NCBI GenBank assembly: GCA_032988165.1
Contig: JANTQF010000316.1
Location: forward strand, 1 to 41,602
Length of the DNA: 41,602 nt
Origin: Emmonsiellopsis sp. PD_33
Taxonomy: Eukaryota; Ascomycota; Eurotiomycetes; Onygenales; Ajellomycetaceae
Direction of reading: 5' to 3'
The translations under genes were made by a program, and so were the position numbers. Each line of letters starts with the position of its first letter. Within the stretch, counting starts at the first letter, position 1. The notes below the pieces were generated by a model. The model was not told where the DNA came from, did no database searches, and was given only the letters and a program-made list of their open reading frames with translations. Shown piece after piece: positions 9,442 to 20,957 of the stretch.

Positions 9442-12400
9442 TTTGGCCTATTGCTTTCTCTGGGCTTGATATATCTGCTCAGAAATATCTTTCCTAACAG
9501 GCCGTGACTGCCTTGTTATGTAGGGGGATGACGTGAGACTCCGTGTCACGGTTTGATTTCGACTTCCTTTCGTAATCGGCAATGTATCAAAAACAGGGCT
9601 GACAAGCAAATAGTATAAATAATTTTCTTTTCGTCCTCTCACCCGAGTCACGAATTCGAGCATACGAAACACCAACCCGACATACGCCCTTTATATATGC
9701 GGCGCCGCATACGCCTACGTATCAGCCCAACACCCCCGCCTACGCACAAAGCATCCCCTAGGCAAATCAACAGCTGAGCCTTGTAGGCACGTACTACCAT
9801 GTGTGGCCCACTGGGCCAAGAGGGGGAGAAAGGAAAAAGGAAATAATGAAAAGAAAACAAAAGCAGCCCCCACACCCCTTAGCTGCAACGAACTGCTCCG
9901 CCGTTATGCCTGGCCCCTCGGGTCGTCTTACACACCCGCACCCGAACCGCCGCAGGGCACGGATTATGTCCTGAGTTTTCCCGTCCCTGTTCCGCTGCCA
10001 TTCTTCCCCCCGTCCCCAATATCCGACGTATCCGATTCTGCAATGCAACACAAGCTCAGCTCACCTCACCTTGCACAGAAAACGCGACATCGACTACATG
10101 GCACTGTGAACCCATAAACGGGTGTCGCACTACGAAAGACAAAAGACGATAAATAAATAAAACCCCAATGAAATTATTTCTTAGCTGGTTAGCTAGCTAG
10201 CTCGTATCGGTCACAATGATCGTCTCGGGGACGCTTTTGTTCGGGAGATAACTCATTCAATCCTCAGGCTAGATAGCTAGATAGGTACATAGATGGATCA
10301 TATTGTATCGGATCGGAGTAGTGGTGGGGTCTGACGAGCCCCATCCCGTCCTTCCCATCTCCCCTCCACTTCTTGATTCCTAACTTAAGGAGCCCAATTC
10401 CACTCCTAACTTGATGTACTTCCTGTTCTCCTCCTTGGCTAGATAGTTACTTAACCGCCCCGCCGGGCCACCGCCCCTTATCTTTCTTGCTCAAGTCCCC
10501 CGCGTTCTTAACTATTATTCTTTTCTCCGAAGCTGCCGCCTCCCGGCCCCGGTAAAAGCTACCTATCTACGTAACCAGGATACAGTGCGTTCCCATGCAA
10601 AATGGGGTCTAACAAATAAGAAAAAGTAGATTTTAGTTTTCTCCCCAATGCATTTATTTCCTCCATGAACTAGTTAGCGCAGAGGAGGAGAGCAAATCGG
10701 GGCCCCACGCCGCTTGTTCTTAACTAGTTACATGCTTAACTTAAAAAGCTATCTTATGAGTTAGCTAGCGCCGAGATTTTCAGCCTTGTTCATTGCTGAT
10801 TTGCTCGGGTTGGAATTATGGAATTAACCAACTGACTCCGGTTTTTAATGAATAACGCTGTTAAATATCCTTCAAGGTCCGCTAGGACATGGTCTTTGCG
10901 CTCCCCCCCCTCACCCCCCCTCCCCGCACGATCCACCATCTGGCTACGTGTCGGGGCCGGCCCGCCCGCCCCGTCCTTTGTCTGAGTCTTACCATTGAAT
11001 GACGGAGGCGTGTAGTTACTACTGGATCGATGGGGGTGGGGATGAGACAGAAAAACCACCTCGGGTACAAAAGGGTCCGGACTCCTATCCGGAGGGGAGG
11101 GGGGAAAGGATTTTTTGCAACGGCAGAACATACATATCTAGTTTCTCCCTGGAGATGCGTGCTGTATGTAGCCAGGCGCATACATGCATGCATTATGTAT
11201 TGTTACCGTCATCTGGCTCATGGTTCGGAGACTGTAACGGTAACCTGGCCGTAACTGGGCTACATGGACATGCGTCGGGGCTCGGGAGGTTGTCAGGTTA
11301 TTGTTCCGAGCGCCTGGGGATTTTGTTCCTGTGATCCTGGATAATGTACCAGTAGAAGCAGGTATGTATGTATATAGTTAGCCAGCTTGGGGGCATACTT
11401 TGGTACCCCTTTTTCCGATCATCGATACGATGCATATCCTAGGTCTAGACTGCGGTGAGGCTTTTTGTTTTCTTTTTTCACGTCATTCTTTTCCATTCCT
11501 TTGCGAGCTTCTTCGATGTGAAGAATTCTCCCATTTTCGGGTCTGGCTGCGCCTCGATAGAGAAGTATCCTATGTATATGAACAACGCCTATGGGTGAAT
11601 TGTCAATCGGGATAGTGTTCGTTTCATGTTCCTCTTTTTTGTGTCGCTGTTCTCTTTCTCGTCTCATTCCCCTGTTGGCGTATGTAGGGGCAGGTCGAGA
11701 TCAGGTGAAGAGGACGAGGAACTCAAAGGCTCGCCTGAGCTTTTCGTTGTCCTGCTGTACGAATGTAACCTAACAGTTTGGTTCCCATACCCAGTCAAGA
11801 ACCCCAACTGTAGCGGTGTCAGACTGGACAGTGCGAGTGACTATGGGTATCATGACTCTTACCACAGTTGGGCATAGGCTAATCGATGCCGAGGCTTGAC
11901 TCGTGGTCATTTGCCCTTTCTATACGAATGTCACGATGAGGTCGCAAACTCGTACATGTACATACATGTACATACAAAACAACCTGTGGGTGGTATAATC
12001 CCAGTTAGCGGAAGAACTCAGGATCATCGCCCTTGTTCTTGCAACATCATGGAGATGTAGAAGTCAATGATAAAATGGGCACGGATACCTCCTCATCCTG
12101 TCACAGCAGAGGTCATGGGAATGTTGTGCTACTAGCAAAGTTCAAGAGGTTTGTGGAGATACTTTGAACACAGCATGACACGCGCTCACGGGCCTCTTCC
12201 CTATCCGCCTTGATGCCTTAATCGATCGCGAATGTTACTGTCTGATTTGGAAAACGACGTTGCTTGCGGCTGAAGGAAAGAACTGGTACGAAAGCAGGTT
12301 TCTGCGTGAGCGATAGCAATGGCGAATGGTTGGACCAAACTGCGATTTATTGTTACCTTGGCTTGTCCCTTATTTCCCTTCCTTTCTTGTCTTTACATCC

Positions 12401-13586
12401 CTGTGCTATCGTCGGGGGAAGCCGAGGAGAAAGCGGATATTCTCAGTCTGTATGAAGTTCAGCCTTTCCACGAGCAACTCAAGCGATATCACGCGTAAGT
12501 AAAACCCTACCCCAAGGAAGTTGGAACAGGTGCGTTTGAATGGGTCAATCTCAGCATTGAGGCCAGCCCGCTTATCAATACCTTATAGGGTGGGGTGGCG
12601 TTTATTTGTTCTCGTCCACCACCCCCAGACTCTGGCCCTGGTTCGTCGGGGCGTATAGATGCAGATCGGATGGGCTGGCAATTCCTTTTGCGGCCTTCTT
12701 GCCGGTGGCAGTTCAGCATTTGACGGAATGAGCTCTCATCGCTCTGCTGGGAGTGACCAACAACATATCCCGCATTCAACTGCTCCCGTGATGACCCATT
12801 AGTTGGACGTGTCGCTTATTTATGGATGAAGTAGAATGTCTCGCGAAATATGGGGCGAGATCGGCCTCAGAAGGAGGCTGATGAACATCACGGACCTATC
12901 CTCCCCTCCCCAAGCCAGAGTTCCTGGGTTTAAGTAATAATATACTCTTGAGGTCAAAGCTTAGAACGTGCTCGTTGACGCTGTGCCTACATGCGCTCTC
13001 AAACTAGCAAGTAGAAATACAATACTCGGTTCGAGATGCACACATGTGATGCGCTTGGGTCGGTAGAGGGACCTTGGTATCTCAAAATTAGGCTGGCATG
13101 TCTTGACTTTGACATGATGTATCATTGAGTCAAGAAACAGAGGAAGCGCGGAAATGTTGTGACCGATTAATAATGTATCTGCTATGGCTCGATTCGGAAC
13201 CATTACTCTAGGAGCAAGGCGGTGGAGTCAAAAGGTGCATTAGCCATGAAGGCGGGCTTTGGCTTTCATGCCTTGCTGTAGCCCGAATGAAGTTCGGACA
13301 ACATCCCGACGTCGAAGAACCGGATCTCGGATGGATAAACTTTCAAGTGATATTTCCCTACCGACTGTCATTCTACATGACCCACACCGTAGATGCTGCT
13401 GGGCAACTGACTGATATGGGGCAATGTATGGGAAGTTGGTGGCATTCGAATTGTACGAGAGAGTACTCCGTACCAAAGGCGCCAATAAGGATAACTACTG
13501 GTGAAAATATTTACCAATGGGTAAAAATAGTACGTTGAGCCAGAGGCGGGGAACATTTGGACATGGCACTCGATTTGATAGGCCGA
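9442..13586. other. Gene desert
   Basis: About 4 kb with only short, unconvincing frames. 10141-10780 carries repeated TTAGCTAGCTAG-like and CTTAAC words. 11951-11978 has repeated GTACATACAT words. 10890-11115 is GC-rich and C-run-rich. The stretch could hold a long non-coding transcript or the upstream DNA of the MFS gene, but nothing in the sequence identifies one. Confidence 0.5.
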
Positions 13587-14398
13587 TTAAGCTTTTAAGT
13601 GCAAGCTCCCGAAGCCACTGCCAGCCACGGAACAGATAACTCGTAGATCCAAGCCTGGGGCTTTCCGTTCCTGGGTCTCCAGCAAGAATTTGTCATATTG
13701 GGCGTGAGGGGTCTGTAGACACCGTGTAAGCCTTTCCCATTGCATCATATGGAGCTCAGGAAGACGGTCTGTTCACTTACGAGCATTCCAAAAAGCCACC
13801 AATGTGAGCACGCAACGACGATGCAGCTATCCACTTTCAGCCGACCCCTTTGCCATATTTGCGAGGAATTTGTTTAGCAAGGGCGATCATGAGGACCACC
13901 AGCACGACTTAAGCCGTTGAGGCGACATCTTTTCTTTGCACACGGAAGTCTAGAGGCATTGAGTCTTGACATAGGAGCCCATTAGCCCCTAATGTGCTAG
14001 ATACCAAGTTGGTTATCGACTCCACGGCCCAACAGGGACTCATGGATCCCCTCACCGCACAATATCTTTCTGGTTTCCTGCAGCATTGACTCAGGCTTTC
14101 ACAAATGGATATTTGCCGCTCATATTTCCCTCGACATGGCCATCTCATTAGTCCACTGACGTGTCCGTTATTACAAAACCGGCTCCCAAAATACAGTCTG
14201 TTTCCCGAGCAATGGCAATCACTGCATTAGCATGGTTCTGTCCTGACTCGGATATATCCCCCCACTCCATACGGGCAAGAGGTTTCCTTCAAAACCTAGT
14301 CGAGCCAATTCAAGGAGTTGAAGGACACACTTCACAAGTTCCATCGGTTTGAATCGGTTGAAGCCTGCTGGATTATATTCGATGATATTCCGAACCGT
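13587..14398 (-). pseudogene. Degraded protein-coding gene, family not recognised
   Basis: Reading the minus strand, 14398-14219 is open and protein-like (strings such as IIEYNPAGFNRFKPMELVK and LLELARLGFEGNLL). It then appears to shift by one frame at about 14270 into MEWGDISESGQNHANAV...TDTSVD, ending at a TAA/TGA pair (14150-14145). The same frame beyond these stops again reads naturally (DGHVEGNMSGKYPFVKA), followed by further stops. Further on, an intron with excellent signals (13780-13713: donor GTAAGT, branch GCTTAC, acceptor CTACAG) leads into a last exon of 41 codons ending in TAA at 13589-13587 (TPHAQYDKFLLETQERKAP...). At least one frameshift and several stops argue for a pseudogene rather than unseen introns. 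The 5' limit is unclear and may lie beyond 14460. Confidence 0.45.
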
Positions 14399-15369
14399 TT
14401 TCGGGGATGTTAGTTTTCAGCTTCATCCCGATGACCGATGCCGAATTTCATCGCTTCGATGTTACCATTCTCTAGCACGAATCGTAGATGTCATTTCGAA
14501 AAGGTTGCTGATCTAATTGTTCCAATTGGGCGTCGACGTTAATACGAGCCAACAGTCAGAGCTGGGAAACCAGAGCTTGCGGATCTCGACGCATCAGTGA
14601 TCGCGAGGCGGCCTATTAAAATTCGCAGTTGAAATAACTAACCACTTGCTGATTGGATTGGTGCGTGCACCTTTCTGAAAATGGATTGATGATTGACTTC
14701 GGACTATCTTTGGGATTCTCGAATGTTTGCTTCGGCAAGAAAGTTAGCAGGAGCGGGGAAGCAACTCAGGCAGATGCTTCACGCAGAGTGGGAAGTCTGA
14801 GGCTGCGAGTGCTGTACATTGGCTTCTTGGCCTAGATTTGGGATGTTAGCATCTCGCTGGAGTTGTAATACTGGGAGAGCAAATGTTCTGGGGAGTGTTT
14901 CGTCTTTCGGTGCCAGAGATAGGGACCAGAGAATGGAAAGCTCAGACGCAAAGACCCTTAGGATGGACCCTGACAATCAAGGGTTTTGATGCCTGGGCTA
15001 GGGAGAGTTGGAGGAGTGAGTCAAAGGCACCATGATATCCCCTGGATGGAGGTAAGGACTTGGAGACTGCTGGACTGGGTGTTCTGGCTGCTTGAACATC
15101 CCATTGTTTTGGCTCCTGACATTGACAAGGACTGGGAGAAAAGTGTTAGCAATGCTCACGAGTGGCTTGTGTCTCATATCGCTGCTAGTAACTAACTAAC
15201 TTGACCAGGGTCTTCAGAATATCTCGTCGACTGGTCATTTCTGTGCATTCGCGAGACGTGATGCTTTGACCTTCACTCCAACTAGGAACCAACCATTCTC
15301 CTGTTTCTCGTATCCCGCCAAGAGAGATGTATCAATCTTTCTAACCGCAGCCATCTCAAAGGGCTTGAT
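14399..15369. other. Upstream of MFS gene; possible further gene remnants
   Basis: Short protein-like pieces on both strands were noticed (for example the + strand frame 14986-15195 ending VSHIAASN, and minus strand text near 14450 with NIEAMKFGIGHRDEAEN). None can be tied into a gene. The last few hundred bases must include the MFS promoter. Confidence 0.4.
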
Positions 15370-17530
15370 ATGGCAGAAATAGAGGACCAGAACGCGACGT
15401 CACGTCTGCCACGGGCGACAGCCCAGGACATTCCGCTGTCCAGTGTCACCGCCAAAAAAGGAGCAGGAGAGGAAAACCACAATGCTGACCTAGCGGAGCA
15501 AAACGAGCCGGTGGTGTCGTACCTCCGTGGCTGGCGGTTGTATCTGCTCACCGTTGGGTGAGTGTGGTCGTCGTCGAAGGGTTGTTGGAATCTGCTAAAA
15601 TAAAATTGGCGGCAGCATCTGGCTGAGTTTGTTCCTCTCGACGCTGGAAACCACCATTGTCAGCACATCGCTGGTGTCTATCACCAATGCCCTCAGCGGG
15701 TTTCAATTGCGGGATTGGATAGTTACATCTTATCTTTTGACGTATACAGGTCAGATTGATTTTCGATCTTTCCCACGCTTTATGCCCCTTGTTCTGCCCG
15801 CTGAACCACTAACAAGCTTGCAATTATATAGGATTCCTCGTTATATATGCGAAGTTGGGAGATGTATTCGGCCGCAAGACCATGTTTCTGCTGGCCCTGG
15901 CCTTATTTACGCTGTTTTCAATTCTTTGTGGTGCTGCAAATGGCATCGTGGAGCAGTAATAATGGCATCCATTACTGCTTTCTACAAGGCTTTCTGGGAG
16001 ACTAACTTTTAAGCAGAATTATTTTCCGTGCCTTTCAAGGCATGGGAGCGTCGGGCATATATTCCATGATCATGGTTATAGCCCCAGAATTAGTGCCCAA
16101 AGAGAAGTTTGGGAAATACATAGCTATCATCGCCTCTGTTTTTGCCATTGCGAGTATTGTCGGCCCTATCCTGGGAGGTGCTATTAGCACTAAGTCGACA
16201 TGGAGATGGGTCTTTTTATTGAAGTAGGCAGGGGTTCTCGTTAAATATGTTTGACCATATGCTTACGTTGTCTCCTAGTGCGCCCGCCGGTTGTGTCTCG
16301 ATACTCTGTGTTGCGATCTGTTTGCCGTCGTCAATCTCAAAGCAAAATGTGAAATTCAAGGATCATTTGCGGGCGAAATTCTCTAAATCCGCCCTGAAAC
16401 GAGTCGACATCCTCGGTGTTGTGCTGCTCCTTGCATCCTCCGTCTTGCTTGTTTTCGCCTTGGAAGAAGCGGGGACTCGCTACGCCTGGAGAAATGCTGT
16501 CATCATTGCTACAATGACTTTGGCCGGCGTGACGGGGATACTATTCATATTTTGGGAGTTATTCATACAAAAGTCGACCTCAGCACAGGAGCCTGTCTTC
16601 CCCCCGAAACTCCTTAAAAATCGGCTTTTGGCAGCTATGATGGCGTGAGTGGAACCGTTAACCTACCTCAAAGTTGCCTTTCAGCGCTTACATATATGGC
16701 TCGATTTTAGCACCGCATTCTTCATTGGCTTCCCATTTGTTGCAGTCGTCGTCAACATCCCCCAGCGTGCGCAGGCAGTCAGCGGACTATCTCCAGTAAA
16801 GGCAGGACTGTCGTTGCTCCCTTTAATGCTCACATCCCCGCTTGCAACGGCGGTTTCCGGTGTGCTTATTTCTAACTTCAAAGTTGCCCCTTTTAATCTG
16901 ATATTGCTGGGCGCTACTCTCCAGCTTATTGGGATGAGCCTAACCTGTACGCTGCCCACGGAATCCTTCGATATCTCACCTCAGCAGTATGGCTATGAGG
17001 CGATCATGGGACTCGGGTTTGGAATGACGTTGAGCACCATCTTAACTCTTGCTCCTTTGGTGATTAAGGAGCCTGACCTAGGTAAGTAATTACCCCTAAG
17101 CAGCTGGAGAAGCGGGATGAAACTAAAAGTATGATTCAGGGGTAGTTATGGGCGCCCTTACCCAAGTCCGAGTATTAGGCGGTACGATATCATTGGCAAT
17201 CTGGTACGACAATCGTTGCTCTAACTTACATCCCAACTAGCTATTTTATGCTGACCCGCACACGTTAATTACAAATCCAGTTCCACGATCCTCAACAACC
17301 ACCTCCGCCCGCGCCTGGGATCTCTAACCACCCCAACCCAATTCCAAGCCATATCCGACTCTCTCTCCGCGATTGATCATCTAACTCCTGAACAACAAAC
17401 AGCAGTACGGATAGCGTTTGGGGAGGGGTATAATAAGCAGAATATTTTCCTTACGGCGTTTTCTGGGGTGGCGTTTCTGACGTCGCTGTTTCTGTGGGAG
17501 AGGAGGCCGAGGCGGGTTGAGAAGGGATAG
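15370..17530 (+). CDS. Major facilitator superfamily transporter, DHA2/14-TMS type
   Basis: Proton-linked exporter of the plasma membrane; substrates in this family are drugs, toxins or small metabolites. Hand-built exons: 15370-15557, 15616-15749, 15832-15955, 16017-16223, 16279-16644, 16711-17081, 17140-17203, 17281-17530. All phases agree and give 567 aa ending in TAG. Introns are 55-82 bp with branch sites such as ACTAAC (16001) before the acceptor. Motifs: hydrophilic N-terminus (about 1-50), TM1 with LETTIVSTSL, motif A KLGDVFGRK, RAFQGMGASGIYS, motif C GPILGG followed by STWRWVFLLNAPAG (the hallmark of this group), then FFIGFPFVAVVVN, GLSPVKAGLSLLPLM and the C-terminal TAFSGVAFLTSLFLWE. 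The gene is complete with no break. No NRPS/PKS or other cluster gene lies beside it, so the substrate cannot be guessed. It converges with MCM5. Confidence 0.95.
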
Positions 17531-18103
17531 ATAGCTACATTAGATATTTCTCGGGAGAAATATGACTTAGGCGCGAATACTGTATATAGAGTTTGGCAAA
17601 GGGTGAGGTATATCAATATTAAACCATGACGGCTCACAATGTAGTGTACTATATGTTGGTGCTGGGGTGGGAGGGGGAGAGGGGAGAGTGTGAAGGAATG
17701 TTTGTGATGGGCCGGGAGTGTGGGGGTTTATTTAGGTATAGAGCTGATGTCTGGCTCTTTTATTAATTAAGGCACTGGGTTAGAATTGAAAATTTTGTCG
17801 TCTTTCATGATATTATCTATCTTCCATAAGTCCATGGCTTGAGTCACTAATTGCAAAAGGATCCATTGACTCGAACGCCCCATGACGCCCTCCGCGAATG
17901 ACCATTGACAAACACCCAAGATTTCAAACCCCCAAGCTCATCTCCGTTGCAGACCTAAGCCCCCTGAGAGGACCGGAAGTGTGGAGAAGAGCACAAAAAA
18001 CCATGCATAACATAATTGGAAAAGATGCTCGAAAAAAAAAAATAAAGGAGGGAATTGAGAACAACAACCAAAGAAACAATTAAAACGAGACAGGGCGTGA
18101 AGT
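17531..18103. other. Convergent 3' flanks of MFS and MCM5
   Basis: 573 bp between two stop codons. A/T-rich with an A-run at about 18033-18044. No gene seen. It holds the 3' UTRs and polyadenylation regions of both neighbours. Confidence 0.7.
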
Positions 18104-20433
18104 TCAAGGTCCATGCCTATAAACCTGCGAACCACCCGATCTGATCTGTATCGTATCTCTCCGCTGCAGCACCAGCAATGCCCGATTCAGCGCTTGCTCA
18201 CTGTAATTTCTGCCATCAACAAATTCTCGTCTCAGCGTAGCAAGACTGGTGCTCCACCCGATGGGCAGTCGTCGTTTCAGCTCGTCTTCGACCTTCCCAA
18301 CTTCTGCCATAAGCTCTTTGCTCCCCTGGCCTTCGCCGTGGGTGACAGCATCCATCGTCGAGGCGAGGAAGAGGCGGATTGCCTCGTCGACGTGCTCTTC
18401 GGTGGCAATGGGGGAGAGCGTGAGTTTTGCAAGAGATTCGGTGATACGGATGATAGCTTCGAGTTGGCGGACGGTGATGGGGATGGAGGAGCGAGCGTTG
18501 GCGTCGAGTTCGGCTCTGTGGACTTGTTTGCGGATGGAGACGAAGTGGGATGAGAGCTTTTCTGCCGCTTCTGGGGAGAGGCGGGGAGCGCAGCGTCTGG
18601 GATTTTGTTAGTAAAGATAGACATTAGATTAGGAAGAATGGAGAGTGGTGCGTACGATTTGCAATAGCTGATATAACGTTTCATCTTCTCCACCGGAATC
18701 TCGGCTTCGACTTGCTCTTCCACGCCTCTTCCACCCATGTGAATTCCCATGACGTGTCTTGCGATTCTCTCGTCACGGCCCTTTTCATGCTCATCTCTTA
18801 CAATAAAGATCATATCAAAACGGGACAGGATGGTGGTCTGGAAGTCGATGTTCTCTCCTGGCGTTTTTAAATCATCGTATCGACCAAAGATGGGATTTGC
18901 AGCGGCAAGGACTGAGGTTCTTGCGTTAAGGATAGTTGTGATACCAGCCTTCGCAATCGAAATGGTTTGTTGTTCCATAGCTTCGTGGATGGCGACTCGA
19001 TCCTCATCCCTCATCTTGTCGAACTCGTCAATGCAGACTACTCCACCGTCTGCAAGGACCATAGCACCACCTTCAAGATAGAACTCGCGAGTTGTGGCGT
19101 CCCGCTGGACGGAGGCCGTAAGACCGGCAGCCGAAGATCCCTTTCCAGAGGTGTAGATTGCGATGGGAGATACTTTTTCGACGAACTTCAGGAGTTGCGA
19201 CTTGGCAGTACCTGGGTCACCAAGTAGAAGAACATTGATATCTCCTCGAAGCTTCATGCCGTCCGGGAGGATCTTTTTCGACCCGCCCATGAGCAGACAT
19301 GCTATGGCCTTTTTAATATCCCGATTCCCGTAAATCGACGGAGCAATGCAATCGGTGAACGTTTCGTAAAGGTCTGGGCGTCGGCTCATTTCCAAAAACT
19401 CTTGCTCCTCCTCGTCAGAAAACACAGAATTGCCCTTGGCTGTATGGTCCACATCGCTACTAATTCCAACAGCGCGGAGATATGGATTCCGGATCGCGAC
19501 GGCACTTTTGGTGGAATTTTTGTTGCCTTTGGACTGATAGATCGTAAATATACCCATGACCGTACATCTCGAACCAGGAACGACTCGGTTGGCCAGATAT
19601 CTGTCTGCGGAGATGAGAATATGGCGGGGAAGCTCTCCAACGGGGACTTGATCGGGGGCTTCCTGCAGCTTGAGGATCTGCTGGTCGATAAACTGGGACT
19701 TTTCATGTACGATCACGTAAGGGTCCATGGGACATTTTTCGTCGTTTTTGTCCCTTGGACGACTACATATTCTTGGGAGAGAAACGCCGGAAAAACCTCC
19801 CTCAAGTGTGATATTCTCGGTAGCTTGGCAGCCCTTGCACTGCAGGTGGATGCGGGTAGCTTTGGACGATAGGGTCGAGGCTCCGATAACAATACCTGGA
19901 ATTCGCACCAGGTGGGATATGTTCGTGGCATTAAGGTCTCTGATTGTGACGTGCGATACACTCGAATGCAGAAGCAGCTGGTGCTCTGGGAGCTCGATAT
20001 CTCTTTGGGATGGATACACAATTCTTTGTGTACATTGCTTTAGAGCTGCCTCGAACTGTAATTGGAATGATTTAGAATGGACTCAGCGGCACTACGCATG
20101 GGCATAGCGACTCACCAGGGGAATTGTGTCTGATGGCTCTGTGGTGAGGCGGTGGGCAAGCTCTTCGTTATAGGCGATGAGGTGGGCGATATCAATGTCG
20201 CAGAAGTATTTTTTGACGAGCGCATTCTGTCGGATTTGGTCTCTGTGGATATTATGTTAGTCTGAGACCAGTTTCTATATGCTATCACCAGCTTGCCTGT
20301 AAATGAAAGCGTTGTCCAGTTGGAAGGCCAGGACGAATTCTCGTAGTTGTGCCTGGATTCTTGTGCGTGGTTCCTCTGGGCCGTCAGTCTGCGGCGCGAG
20401 GACGCTCAATGAGTAGGGTGTTCTCCTGTCCAT
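18104..20433 (-). CDS. mcm5: DNA replication licensing factor Mcm5 (minichromosome maintenance 5)
   Basis: Subunit of the hexameric Mcm2-7 helicase loaded at origins in G1 and activated in S phase; nuclear. Exons (minus strand): 20433-20297, 20242-20116, 20055-18656, 18596-18104, giving 718 aa, the usual Mcm5 size. The first exon starts MDRRTPYSLSVLAPQ. Zinc motif Cys at about 161, 164, 185 and 196; Walker A GDPGTAKSQ (367-375); Walker B VVCIDEFDKM (427-436); sensor-1 AAANP (471-475); arginine finger SRFD (499-502); C-terminal winged-helix region in exon 4, ending QVYRHGP. All key ATPase residues are present. Intron 1 (20296-20243) begins GCAAGC instead of GT. A GC-AG intron is the only choice I found that keeps the conserved text FIYRDQIRQN in frame. 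Introns 2 (20115-20056) and 3 (18655-18597) are GT-AG. The promoter carries an MCB site, which fits G1/S control. Confidence 0.97.
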
Positions 20434-20957
20434 TTCGGCAATGTGTAGTTGGCGTGTGAATCAATCCAGCGGGTGGAGGAGGGGAGCAATGGATGGGCAG
20501 AAGTTGTCTGTTGTGGTGGTTGGAGCAAATATTTCTTTCTTCAGGAACGCGACGCGTTGAACCCCAAAGCGCGTAAAGTGGTTTCTTGGCGCGTCTGCCT
20601 CGGCAACTGGATGTTCCGGCCCGAAAGCGGTGTGGCTGTGGCTGATTCTGCCGCGCGCTGTGATTGGCTGGCCGGAACAAGCCACAGCCGCAGCCAGGAG
20701 CGCTGAGACCAGACAACATCCAGCATCAAGATCCCCGACGACATCAGACATTGGGATAGAGAGCAGGCGGCCCGCTGTGTTTGCGAGACACGCCCCATAT
20801 ACGCTTCCTCCAGCTCACTATCACCGAATTGGTGACGCGACTCCCCCGTCCGACGCCTAAACCCCTCTGATCGCGCCAGCTATGCTGCTCCGTTCCTAGG
20901 TCATGCTCCGCAGCTGCTTCAACCTCCCCCTTCACCAGCTCTGGTGGTCGTGACGAC
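20434..20957. promoter_or_regulatory. Divergent MCM5/VPS54 promoter with MCB-type elements
   Basis: 524 bp between the two start codons. A perfect MCB hexamer ACGCGT lies at 20552-20557, about 120 bp upstream of the MCM5 ATG. Nearby are related cores GCGCGT (20569-20574), GGCGCGTC (about 20588-20595) and AACGCGA (20546-20552). MBF (Mbp1/Swi6 type) is known to drive MCM genes through ACGCGT in yeasts. Its use here is inferred. Confidence 0.55.

Noticed and set aside
13138..13152. GGAAGCGCGGAAAT, similar to the right half of hairpin 1
   Set aside because: No left half of the loop and no complementary arm.
15370..15385. GGCAGAAATAGAGG at the MFS start codon, one mismatch from the hairpin loop
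   Set aside because: The flanking arms are not complementary and the word lies in coding sequence, so it is a chance match.
16645..16684. 40-bp intron ending TTTCAG in the MFS gene
   Set aside because: It puts the next exon out of frame; the TTTTAG acceptor at 16710 gives correct MFS text.
15370..17530. MFS transporter as part of a secondary-metabolite cluster
   Set aside because: No synthase, oxygenase or regulator is intact nearby; neighbours are MCM5 and a gene desert.
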